NCBI GenBank assembly: GCA_028288395.1
Contig: JAQBNV010000218.1
Coordinates: 1-11,053 of the forward strand
Direction of reading: 5' to 3'
DNA from: Adhaeribacter sp.
GTDB lineage: Bacteria; Bacteroidota; Bacteroidia; Cytophagales; Hymenobacteraceae
Length of the DNA: 11,053 nt
Position 1 is the stretch's first letter. Each line of letters starts with the position of its first letter. Of the stretch, positions 1 through 6,579 are shown piece after piece. Position numbers and translations under genes: made by a program. A model generated the notes under the pieces. The model was not told where the DNA came from, did no database searches, and worked only from the letters and a program-made list of their open reading frames with translations.

Positions 1-1
1 C

Positions 2-1060
2 TTTAAAGGTTTTACCATTACAGCCGGCGAAAATGGTGCTATCAACGATAGTTCCGTTGGCCTCAATTTTCTCTGGACTCCTAATTTTGATTCGTTGTGG
101 AGCCCCAAGGTTTGGTTGGCCGCGGCCGGGCAAATATTTTTTACCTTATCAGTAGGGATGGGGTCTATCCAGTGTTATGCATCTTACATGCGATCCAAAG
201 ACGATATTGCCCTTAGCGCCATGTCGGCGGGCTGGATGAATGAATTTGTAGAAGTGGTGTTGGGGAGTGCTATCATTATCCCCATTGCGGTAGGATATTT
301 AGGTATAGATAATGTAATAGAACTTACTAAATCCGGAGGGCTGGGTTTAGGCTTCATAACGCTGCCTTATCTCTTTAACCAGTGGGGCGAAGTATTAGGG
401 GCTGTTTCGGGGGTTATGTGGTTTGGTCTTTTATTCTTTGCCGGTATCACTTCTTCGCTTGCCATGGGTACGCCCTGGATGAGTTTTCTGATGGACGAAT
501 TTAATTGGAAACGCGAATCAGCGGCTTTGTCGTTTGGGCTGATTGTGCTGGTGCTGGGGATGCCTACTGTCCTGTTTTTTAACTACGGCGTATTCGATGA
601 GTATGACTACTGGGCCGGAACGGTTTCGCTGGTGGTTTTTGCTATGGTAGAAGCCATTTTGTTTGCCTGGGTTTTTGGTATGGACAAAGGCATGCACGAA
701 ATTAATTCGGGTTCGGATATTAAGGTGCCCAATATTTACCGGTTTATTATTAAATATATTACGCCAACGTTTATTTTGCTGGTATTTCTGAGTTCGCTGG
801 TAACCCCCAAAGACGGTAACTGGGACGAAGCTTTAAGCGGTAACTGGGTGCTGGACGACAGTTCCATTATCCGGAAATTAACCAATGCCGGTTTAAAAGA
901 GCGAATTGCTACGGCAACCGATGCGGCCAGCAGAACTATCCTCGAAGATACCCTCTTATATGTAAATGCTTCGCGATTGCTCCTGGTATTGGTATTTCTG
1001 GCTATTACATTCCTGGTTTATGTTGCGTATAAGAAAAGATTAAAAGAAGGGAAAATATAA
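2..1060 (+). CDS. Sodium-dependent transporter, NSS/SNF family (5'-truncated by window)
   Basis: This is the C-terminal part of an inner-membrane Na+-coupled symporter of the neurotransmitter:sodium symporter (LeuT-fold) family. The frame is open from the first full codon at 2, so the true start lies upstream; the TTG at 95 is internal. Visible landmarks are the TM6-like stretch WLAAAGQIFFTLSVGMG followed by YASY, and a TM8-like stretch FAGITSSLAMG, whose adjacent Thr-Ser matches the Na2-site residues of LeuT. About six to seven hydrophobic segments remain, consistent with TM6 to TM12. A polar insertion of roughly 55 residues (about positions 815-980) precedes the last membrane span, and the protein ends in a Lys/Arg-rich cytoplasmic tail. 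Family assignment is confident. The substrate (amino acid or other) cannot be read from this fragment. It is followed after 3 bases by a tiny membrane protein, which suggests a two-component transporter. Confidence 0.93.
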   Translation, partial: FKGFTITAGENGAINDSSVGLNFLWTPNFDSLWSPKVWLAAAGQIFFTLSVGMGSIQCYASYMRSKDDIALSAMSAGWMNEFVEVVLGSAIIIPIAVGYLGIDNVIELTKSGGLGLGFITLPYLFNQWGEVLGAVSGVMWFGLLFFAGITSSLAMGTPWMSFLMDEFNWKRESAALSFGLIVLVLGMPTVLFFNYGVFDEYDYWAGTVSLVVFAMVEAILFAWVFGMDKGMHEINSGSDIKVPNIYRFIIKYITPTFILLVFLSSLVTPKDGNWDEALSGNWVLDDSSIIRKLTNAGLKERIATATDAASRTILEDTLLYVNASRLLLVLVFLAITFLVYVAYKKRLKEGKI

Positions 1061-1063
1061 GAT

Positions 1064-1210
1064 ATGAATCCTTTAGCTTTAACCGTAATGCTGTTCACCA
1101 TGATCAGCATTACCCTGATTACCATCTATTTTTTTGTTAAAGTATTAAAAGCCCCGCCTAAACCTGAACCGGATTCTTACTCCGAAAACGACGACGAGCC
1201 CCGGGTGTAA
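1064..1210 (+). CDS. Small single-span membrane protein, MetS-like NSS transporter partner
   Basis: A 48-residue protein starts with ATG three bases after the transporter stop codon. Residues 4-28 (LALTVMLFTMISITLITIYF and onward) form one membrane helix. A short soluble tail follows, with KAPPKPEP then an acidic run ENDDEP. Size, single helix, proline/charged tail and tight linkage to an NSS transporter match the small-subunit class typified by MetS of the MetP/MetS methionine transporter of Corynebacterium glutamicum; that link is inferred from context and architecture, not from an alignment. The coupling to the transporter implies translation from the same mRNA and action in the same complex. 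The alternative is an unrelated small membrane peptide. The intact frame, ATG start and placement make it very likely a real gene although it is short. Confidence 0.72.
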   Translation: MNPLALTVMLFTMISITLITIYFFVKVLKAPPKPEPDSYSENDDEPRV

Positions 1211-1231
1211 ACGCTTGGTTTTGGTTTGCCC

Positions 1232-2191
1232 ATGAAGCGATTAAAGCAATGGCTGCGCAATTACTTCGGCTTTTCGCAGCGCGAAACCAGTGGTTTTCTA
1301 TTCCTGCTTTTAATAATGGTGCTGGCAGCGACGGCACCGTTTCTATTTAATTACCTCAGTCGGCCAGCCGCTTATAATCCTTTAAAAGACCAGGTGGCTC
1401 TGGATAGCCTGGCGGCCCAACTGGATCGTAACGCCGCTGCCGAAAAGTATGCTGGTAAAGAAGCGACTGGCCGGACTCCCAAAATGCCGGTGCGGTTGCA
1501 TCCGTTTAACCCCAATACTGCCACTGCCGAAGAATTGATGGAACTTGGGGTAAGCCGGTACGCCGCTGGCAATATTATTAAATACCGGGCCAAAGCCGGT
1601 GGCTTCCGGTACAAAGAACAACTAAAACGCATTTACGGCCTGCCCGAAACCCTGTATCAGCAGCTTTATCCCTACATAGACTTACCGGCGCAGCAAACCA
1701 GCCGGAGTGAATTTAACCGGCCAGGCCTGCCTGATAACCGGAATTACCCCAACCGCTCCGCTGCCAGGTACGAACGCAAAAGTTACCGCCTGCAGCCATT
1801 TGATATTAATACCGCCGATACGACGGAACTGAAAAAAATACGCGGCATTGGCACTAAATTATCGGCCCGCATTATCAATTTCCGGAATAAACTTGGTGGT
1901 TTTGCCCACAACGGCCAGCTGACCGAGGTATATGGGTTGTCGCCAGAAGTAGTAGATAGTTTGCGGAAATATACCTTTATTGGCCCGGAATTTACCCCGC
2001 GGCCCTTGGCCCTGAACACCGCCACCTTAGACGAGTTGCGGGCGCACCCGTACGTAGGCTTCAACCTGGCCCGATTGATTATTGCCTACCGTACGCAGCA
2101 CGGTCCCTTTCGCTCCCCCGAAGACATCCGAAATATTAAGCTGGTAAACGAAGAGATATACCAAAAGCTGAAACCTTACCTGGCGCTTTAA
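1232..2191 (+). CDS. Membrane-anchored triple helix-hairpin-helix (ComEA-like) protein
   Basis: This 319-residue protein has a basic N-terminus, one membrane span at about residues 20-42 (FLFLLLIMVLAATAPFLF), a variable linker, and three ComEA-type helix-hairpin-helix units at about 91-149, 189-250 and 258-319. Each unit begins with an N-T-A motif (PNTATAEEL, INTADTTEL, LNTATLDEL), followed by a glycine hairpin (clearest in unit 2, IRGIGTKLSARI) and a G-x-F element. HhH units bind DNA backbone non-specifically; in ComEA they serve DNA uptake. Here the repeats sit on the C-terminal side of one N-terminal span. Whether they face the cytoplasm or periplasm is not certain, and the function in this lineage is unproven. 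ATG at 1232 is preferred over the in-frame TTG at 1226. It lies 21 bases after the small membrane protein, so it may share its transcript. A Pro/Arg/Asn-rich spacer occupies about residues 150-185. Confidence 0.88.
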   Translation: MKRLKQWLRNYFGFSQRETSGFLFLLLIMVLAATAPFLFNYLSRPAAYNPLKDQVALDSLAAQLDRNAAAEKYAGKEATGRTPKMPVRLHPFNPNTATAEELMELGVSRYAAGNIIKYRAKAGGFRYKEQLKRIYGLPETLYQQLYPYIDLPAQQTSRSEFNRPGLPDNRNYPNRSAARYERKSYRLQPFDINTADTTELKKIRGIGTKLSARIINFRNKLGGFAHNGQLTEVYGLSPEVVDSLRKYTFIGPEFTPRPLALNTATLDELRAHPYVGFNLARLIIAYRTQHGPFRSPEDIRNIKLVNEEIYQKLKPYLAL

Positions 2192-2267
2192 ATTATTGCA
2201 TTTTCTGGTAAGCCTCCCCGCCGGCCGACTTCTGCGTATAAAAGGCAATATTTTACTACCTCGGCCT

Positions 2268-3125
2268 ATGTTGCAGTATAAACTGTTTACCGTGTATGTT
2301 TTTTTTCAAAATCTTTTCTGCGGTTGCGGTGCCGATAAAAGGCAGGCCGGATTCGAGATTAGGCCGGCAATGTATAAAATTGAGAAAGTAGGGAAAATGG
2401 CCAAAGAGGAGGTGTTGGAAAGCTCCGGCCTGGCCTTGGCCGCAGATAATAATTTCTGGACCCATGCCGACGGGGGCAACCCACCGGTGCTGTATAAAGT
2501 AAACGAAGCCGGTAAATTACTGCAGACAGTAGAAATTCCCCGCACCAGCAACCTCGATTGGGAAGATCTGGCCCAAGATAAGGAAGGGCATCTGTACATC
2601 GGTGATTTCGGCAACAACCAGAATCTGCGGCGCAATCTCCGTATATTCCGGGTAAAAGAAAACCAGGTGAACCAGTTAGATACCATTCAGTTCCATTTCG
2701 CCGATCAGGTGGCGTTTCCGCCGGAAAAAGGCAAACGCAGTTTCGATTGCGAAGCCTTTTTTTACCACGACGGGCAGCTTTATTTGTTTTCTAAAAACCG
2801 TGGGCGAAATAAAATGGTTAAACAATATAAGGTGCCGGCCCAGCCCGGTTCCTACCAGGCTACCAAAAATGACAGCATCCGGATCCGGAGTATGATTACG
2901 GCGGCCGATATTAGTCCGGATGGGAAAACAGTAGCTTTACTCGGGTATGGTGCCATTTACGTATTTGAAGTAAAGGACCAGGATAGTATTTTCAATGGCC
3001 GGAGATACTGCATTCCGTTTGGCAAATCGGGTCAGGCCGAAGGGTTGGTATTTATAAATAATGCGGATTTTGTTTTTAGCAACGAGGGCGGTAAAATATT
3101 TAAAGCTACGAAGCGAAGGGATTAA
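2268..3125 (+). CDS. Predicted lipoprotein with beta-propeller-like fold, function unknown
   Basis: With ATG 2268 as start the product is 285 residues. The N-terminus has a hydrophobic stretch ending in LFCGC, which could be a lipobox with Cys20 as the lipidated residue. The -3 Phe is unusual, so lipidation is only likely. The body has patterns of bacterial six-bladed propeller or SdiA-regulated/phytase-like proteins: ESSGLALA with FWTHADGG (51-70), LDWEDLA (96-102), YIGDFGNN (110-117) followed by RRNLRIFRV, FDCEAF (159-164), ISPDGKTVALLGYG (215-228) and GQAEGLVF (255-262). The repeated D-W-E-D and G-D-x-G-N-N style motifs suggest metal or ligand binding at the propeller face. The frame is open upstream to a TTG at 2196, but that extension (with AGRLLR) does not look like a signal sequence, so the ATG is preferred. 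The gap from the HhH gene is 76 bases. I cannot assign an enzyme activity. Confidence 0.75.
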   Translation: MLQYKLFTVYVFFQNLFCGCGADKRQAGFEIRPAMYKIEKVGKMAKEEVLESSGLALAADNNFWTHADGGNPPVLYKVNEAGKLLQTVEIPRTSNLDWEDLAQDKEGHLYIGDFGNNQNLRRNLRIFRVKENQVNQLDTIQFHFADQVAFPPEKGKRSFDCEAFFYHDGQLYLFSKNRGRNKMVKQYKVPAQPGSYQATKNDSIRIRSMITAADISPDGKTVALLGYGAIYVFEVKDQDSIFNGRRYCIPFGKSGQAEGLVFINNADFVFSNEGGKIFKATKRRD

Positions 3126-3222
3126 ATAACTAAAATAAGCTTAGCTATTGCTACCTATATACCCCTAATTAGAAATGGATTTGGCTCTTTAAAATTGACC
3201 ATTTCCTGAAAAAGAGAGAATT

Positions 3223-4095
3223 ATGAAAGAAACCATCTTAATTACGGCAGCCAACGGTACCGTTGGCAGCGAAACTGTTAAATTACTCGCCGGTACGGAT
3301 TTTAGAGTTCGGGCGGGGGTGCACTCCCTTATAAAAGGCGAACGTTTCCGGCCCTTGCCCAACGTAGAACTGGTACACCTGGATTTGCACAATCCGGAAT
3401 TATTAAAAGTAGCCTTAACGGGCGTAACCAAGGTGTTGCTCATTACCCCATTCTCCCAGGATCAGGCCGCACTTGGTAAGTTATTTATTCAGGCGGCCCA
3501 GGCAGCGGGTGTCCGGCACCTGGTGCGTCTGTCGGCGAGCGGCGCCGATGCCGAGCCGGGCATCCAGTTGGGTCGTGAACACCGCGAAGTTGAAATATCC
3601 CTGCAGGATTCCGGTATTCCCTATACCATTCTGCGACCGGCCGGCTTTATGCAGAATTTTTTACTTAATGCCGAAACCGTCTGCAACCATAACAGCCTGT
3701 ACCTACCCATTGGCCACGGCAAAATAAGTTATATCGATGCGCGTGATATTGCGGCGGTAGCGGTTGCCGTATTGACCCAAGCCGGGCACGAAAACCAAAT
3801 TTACGAGCTTACCGGGCCCGAGGCCATTGGTATAAACGATGTTGCGCACGCCCTTACAGTAGCTACCAACCGGGTTATCACTTACGTAGATGTGCCCGAA
3901 AATACTGCTGCAACTGCCATGCTACAGCACCACGTGCCTGAATGGATGGTGAATCAGTTGCTGGAATTATACGGGGTTTACAAAGCCGGCTATGCCGAAC
4001 GAGTTACTGATGCGGTAGAAAAAATTACCGGCCGCCCACCCCGGAATATTGCTAATTTTGCCCAGGATTATCAGAATCATTTTCAACCGGTGTAA
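3223..4095 (+). CDS. NmrA-like atypical SDR, NAD(P)H-binding oxidoreductase
   Basis: A complete 290-residue cytosolic protein of the atypical short-chain dehydrogenase group that includes NmrA/HSCARG and quinone oxidoreductase 2 (QorB-like) proteins. The N-terminal Rossmann motif ILITAANGTVGSETVKLL (5-22) is a slightly divergent form of the usual TGATGxxG. The central motif LVRLSASGA (100-108) leads into GREHREVE (118-124) and SGIPYTILRPAGFMQNF (130-146), the hallmark of this group. There is no classical YxxxK catalytic pair at the usual spacing, so NAD(P)-dependent redox sensing or quinone/nitro-compound reduction are both possible. The start at 3223 is supported by a purine-rich AAAGAGAGA shortly upstream. 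A 97-base gap separates it from the lipoprotein gene, so it probably has its own promoter, though I could not pick one out. Transcription should end at the hairpin at 4294-4338. Confidence 0.88.
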   Translation: MKETILITAANGTVGSETVKLLAGTDFRVRAGVHSLIKGERFRPLPNVELVHLDLHNPELLKVALTGVTKVLLITPFSQDQAALGKLFIQAAQAAGVRHLVRLSASGADAEPGIQLGREHREVEISLQDSGIPYTILRPAGFMQNFLLNAETVCNHNSLYLPIGHGKISYIDARDIAAVAVAVLTQAGHENQIYELTGPEAIGINDVAHALTVATNRVITYVDVPENTAATAMLQHHVPEWMVNQLLELYGVYKAGYAERVTDAVEKITGRPPRNIANFAQDYQNHFQPV

Positions 4096-4104
4096 AAATT
4101 AAGA

Positions 4105-4282
4105 GCATGTTTAAATTTTGAAGAACCTACTAATCCCGGTCATTCTGGAAGAATCTTCTGCGTAGGTCACGCAGAAGATTCTTCCAGAATGATGCAGGTG
4201 AAGGGTATTAAGGGACGTCTTTATTAAAATTATCGGAAATATTCTCTTTCAATAAAGCCCAGGTTTTAAATTTTAAACAAGC
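4105..4282. repeat. Possible MITE-like element with imperfect terminal inverted repeats
   Basis: The left end GCATGTTTAAATTTTGAAGA... (4105-4128) and the reverse complement of the right end GCTTGTTTAAAATTTAAAAC... (4261-4282) align with few mismatches and small gaps, and both finish in ACCT. TTAA occurs just outside each end (4099-4102 and 4284-4287) and could be a target duplication, but the region is AT-rich so chance is possible. The ends recall the GAGCxTGTTTAAA style of some IS5-family termini; that is a memory-based inference. No coding capacity lies inside; the centre holds a perfect hairpin. Confidence 0.35.
4140..4192. repeat. Perfect 24-bp inverted repeat, 5-nt loop
   Basis: Left arm 4140-4163 starts TCATTCTGGAAGAATCTTCT and pairs without a mismatch with 4169-4192; the loop is AGGTC (4164-4168). 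The arms also contain the internal near-palindrome AGAATCTTCT. There is no U-run after it, so it is not a typical intrinsic terminator, although a stem this strong would fold in RNA from either strand. It is more likely a dispersed palindromic repeat (REP-like) inserted downstream of the SDR gene. Confidence 0.85.
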
Positions 4283-4293
4283 TTTAAATTCTT

Positions 4294-4338
4294 TTTAAAC
4301 AAAAAGGCTTTCCATTGCGGAAAGCCTTTTTGTTTAAA
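4294..4338. terminator. Bidirectional Rho-independent terminator between convergent genes
   Basis: A 20-bp perfect stem (4294-4313 with 4319-4338) has a 5-nt loop ATTGC. The GC-rich top GGCTTTCC/GGAAAGCC is flanked by A5 on the left and T5 on the right, so a U-tract follows the stem on both strands. It lies between the end of the SDR gene (plus strand, 4095) and the end of the low-complexity gene (minus strand, 4352) and would end both transcripts. Confidence 0.9.
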
Positions 4339-4351
4339 TTAAATAAATACG

Positions 4352-6007
4352 TTAGTCGTCGTATTCATTATTTTTTCGGTACTGCTGATTGTGGTCGTTC
4401 CAACGATCATTCCAGCGGTTGTTCTCATCGTCGTTGTCACGGCGCCCAGACCGGTAGTTGCTTTCGTAGCCTTCCTGCTGGTTGCGGCCCCTCGAATAAT
4501 CATGCTGGTCGTTAAACTGGTTACCCCCGTTGCGCGAGCGGTAATCATCCGGGCCGGTATTATCGTAGCCTCCCCGGTAGTTAGTCCGGTAACCTTGATC
4601 ATTGCCGTAAGCCGATCCGTAATTGCTGCCGCCCTGGTTATCCTGGCCGCCCTGTGCACCGCGCCGACTATCAGAGGAGCGGTACTCATCGTTGTAAGAG
4701 CCGCCCCGTGAGCCAAAGCCGCCTTGCTGGTTATAGCCGCCTTGCCGGTCCTGCTGGTTGCCATAGCCGTGTTGGTTGCCATAATTATCTTTCCAGTCGC
4801 CTCTGCCGCTGCCCCGGTAAGATTCGTGGTGCTGCTGATCATGGTCGGTGCGTCCGTAGCCGCTGCGGTTACCGCCTGGGGTATTGTTGCGGTTCCAGTC
4901 CTGATCTTGTTGCCAATGCCAGTCTGATGGTCGGTTCTGATTCCCTCCCTGGTTTCCCGAACGGTTCTGGTTCTGGTCACGTAGACGGTTATTTCCCCAT
5001 TGGTTATTATGTTCGTTCCGGTTGTTATAATCCGGCGAATTACCATAACCACCCCGGTAGCCGCTTTCCTCGTTAAAATTACTTTGGCCGTAACCCCTGC
5101 CGTTCTGGTGGCCGGTATTGCCAAATCCACCCCGGGAGGCTGATTGATAGCCGCTGCCTTCGTTGTCGTAAGGTTCGTAGCCGTAGCCGCCCCGCTGGCC
5201 CGACCGGTGCTGACCATAATCCTGGTTTCCCTGGCCGCCTTGACCGTAGCTGCTTGGTCCGTAGTTGCCCTGGTAGCCTGGGTTTTCCTGACCATAATTA
5301 CCTTGAAACCCCTGGTTGCTGCCATATCCGCCGTACCCGCTGGGTTGATGACCATAACTGCCGCCCTGGTTACCCCAGCCCCCGCGCTGATCCGAATTAT
5401 AATTATCGTAGTCGTTGTAGCCCTGGTGGCCACTCCGTTGTTCTGATTGGTTAGAGTTGTTTTCCTCTTTGCTGTCTTGGTTGCGGTTATCTTTATTTTC
5501 CGCCTTTATATTCTGGTCTCTGTTGGTATGGGAAAGGTCTGAATTTACACCCTGATCTTTCTGGCTTCCGGCACCGGCTGGTTGGTTGGGCGCGTTTGCC
5601 TCCATTTTATTATTTGAATCAGCTTTCGGCTGGTTCGTTTTACCGGAAGTTTTGGCAGCACCCGGACCGGCGGCTGACCCCGGTTTATTTGTTGCTTTGC
5701 TGGCCGAAGATCCCATTTTTGCAGTACTTGTTCCGGTTTCTTTTTTAAGATTGGTGCTGCTGGGGTCGGTGGCTGAGGAGGTTAAGTTCTTGTTGCCGCT
5801 ATCTTTATTTAATTGCTGGTTTTCGTTAGGGTTAGATCCCCAGGGGTTAGCTTCCGTGCCACTCTGCGGAGATTTATTTTTTTGTTGATCGCTCTCTGGT
5901 TTTTCAGACGTTCCGGACGATTCACCCGAATTTCCGGTTAACATACCGGTAAGCGCTGAGAGGACGCCTTTATTTTCACCGGTATCGTTTTTCTTGTTCT
6001 CTTCCAT
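4352..6007 (-). CDS. Low-complexity, prion-like RGG/YG-rich disordered protein
   Basis: A 551-residue protein with no recognisable globular domain, no signal peptide, no cysteine and no membrane span. Residues 1-190 are rich in Lys, Ser, Thr, Asn, Ala and Gly, with one weakly hydrophobic segment GVLSALTGMLTG (14-25). From about 195 to 551 the sequence is Gly, Asn, Gln, Tyr, Arg and Asp with repeated YRGGY, SRGGF, GYGNQ and QGNYG units, scattered Trp, and almost no aliphatic residues (Leu342 stands alone). Basic residues switch from Lys to Arg: after residue 180 only Lys406 and Lys545 remain. This composition resembles eukaryotic RGG and prion-like domains that bind RNA and phase-separate; hydrophilin or LEA-like stress protection is another option. 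Both are inferences from composition. ATG at 6007 (minus strand) is the first start in frame; no Shine-Dalgarno is evident. It is the only minus-strand gene, convergent with the SDR gene across a shared terminator. Confidence 0.85.
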   Translation of the reverse strand: MEENKKNDTGENKGVLSALTGMLTGNSGESSGTSEKPESDQQKNKSPQSGTEANPWGSNPNENQQLNKDSGNKNLTSSATDPSSTNLKKETGTSTAKMGSSASKATNKPGSAAGPGAAKTSGKTNQPKADSNNKMEANAPNQPAGAGSQKDQGVNSDLSHTNRDQNIKAENKDNRNQDSKEENNSNQSEQRSGHQGYNDYDNYNSDQRGGWGNQGGSYGHQPSGYGGYGSNQGFQGNYGQENPGYQGNYGPSSYGQGGQGNQDYGQHRSGQRGGYGYEPYDNEGSGYQSASRGGFGNTGHQNGRGYGQSNFNEESGYRGGYGNSPDYNNRNEHNNQWGNNRLRDQNQNRSGNQGGNQNRPSDWHWQQDQDWNRNNTPGGNRSGYGRTDHDQQHHESYRGSGRGDWKDNYGNQHGYGNQQDRQGGYNQQGGFGSRGGSYNDEYRSSDSRRGAQGGQDNQGGSNYGSAYGNDQGYRTNYRGGYDNTGPDDYRSRNGGNQFNDQHDYSRGRNQQEGYESNYRSGRRDNDDENNRWNDRWNDHNQQYRKNNEYDD

Positions 6008-6579
6008 AGATTTATATTTTAGGTAAATAAATGATTAAACCGGCAAGGATGAGGTTCTTGGCGGGTAAAAGCTTAAAAATTTACTAAACAGATACAGAAG
6101 ATATACGGGGGTTTAATTCCTTATGTTATTGGTAGTTCCGGCAGAACCGATGAAGAGAACCTTCCTTTTTCCGGTAATCATGCCATATTGATAGCGGTTT
6201 ATACCGGAAAATGAAGCCAATATCGCAAGAGTAAAATGGATGGGCCAAGGCCTGTTTCGGGGCCTTCCCCATTCATCCGGCCCGGAATAGAATTTATCAT
6301 TAACAAATAGATGTATCTTGACTGGTGCCGGTGGGTTAAAGGTAAAAAGGAAGGAGGACAAGCTAAACGGGAAAGTGATCGGCTAATAACGGCTGCTTAC
6401 TTAACTGCCCGGGGCCATATTAATTTAATTGGCTGTAACTTATCCATATTTCACCCGCTAAACCAGGCAAATATTGCCTGCGGCTGAAGCAATTACGCAT
6501 AATTATTCCCAAACACTCCCATTTTAATCAAACTATTTGTAGCTTGTACCCAATATTGTAAAGAGAGGATCAAGGTATT
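6008..6579. other. Divergent intergenic region, 572 bp, no supported gene
   Basis: This stretch lies between the starts of the minus-strand low-complexity gene and sppA, so it must contain promoters for both, but I could not identify a convincing Bacteroidota -33 TTTG/-7 TAnnTTTG pair. A hairpin with stem AAGGCC/GGCCTT (6247-6252 and 6261-6266), plus partial outer pairing of ATGG-type sequence with CCCCATTCAT, stands out at 6236-6278. The only ORF of any size here starts with TTG and has no recognisable features. No tRNA-like cloverleaf was seen. Confidence 0.6.

Noticed and set aside
1372..2064. Open frames on the minus strand inside the helix-hairpin-helix gene.
   Set aside because: They lie opposite a clearly coding gene with conserved motifs, so they are antisense shadows.
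2196..2267. A 24-codon upstream extension of the lipoprotein gene starting with TTG.
   Set aside because: It would place charged and proline-rich sequence ahead of the hydrophobic signal-like segment; the ATG at 2268 makes better sense.
4140..4192. Reading the palindrome as the terminator of the SDR gene or as a CRISPR-like repeat.
   Set aside because: No U-tract follows it, a proper terminator lies at 4294-4338, and there is only one copy with no spacers.
4391..5446. Several plus-strand open frames of 67-140 codons, rich in Val, Ala and Ile, plus a 364-codon frame on the minus strand rich in Thr/Ala/Arg.
   Set aside because: They are frame shadows of the repetitive codons in the low-complexity gene on the minus strand. 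Their composition is a by-product of complementing GGT/TAT/CAG/AAT-like codons, and none has family motifs.
6113..6361. An 82-codon minus-strand frame in the divergent gap.
   Set aside because: It starts with TTG, has no ribosome site or recognisable motif, and overlaps a hairpin; too weak to call a gene.
6500..6579. Possible Bacteroidota -33/-7 promoter in front of sppA around ACTATTTG and TTGTACC.
   Set aside because: The -7 candidate mismatches TAnnTTTG in two positions and no well-spaced -33 TTTG was found.
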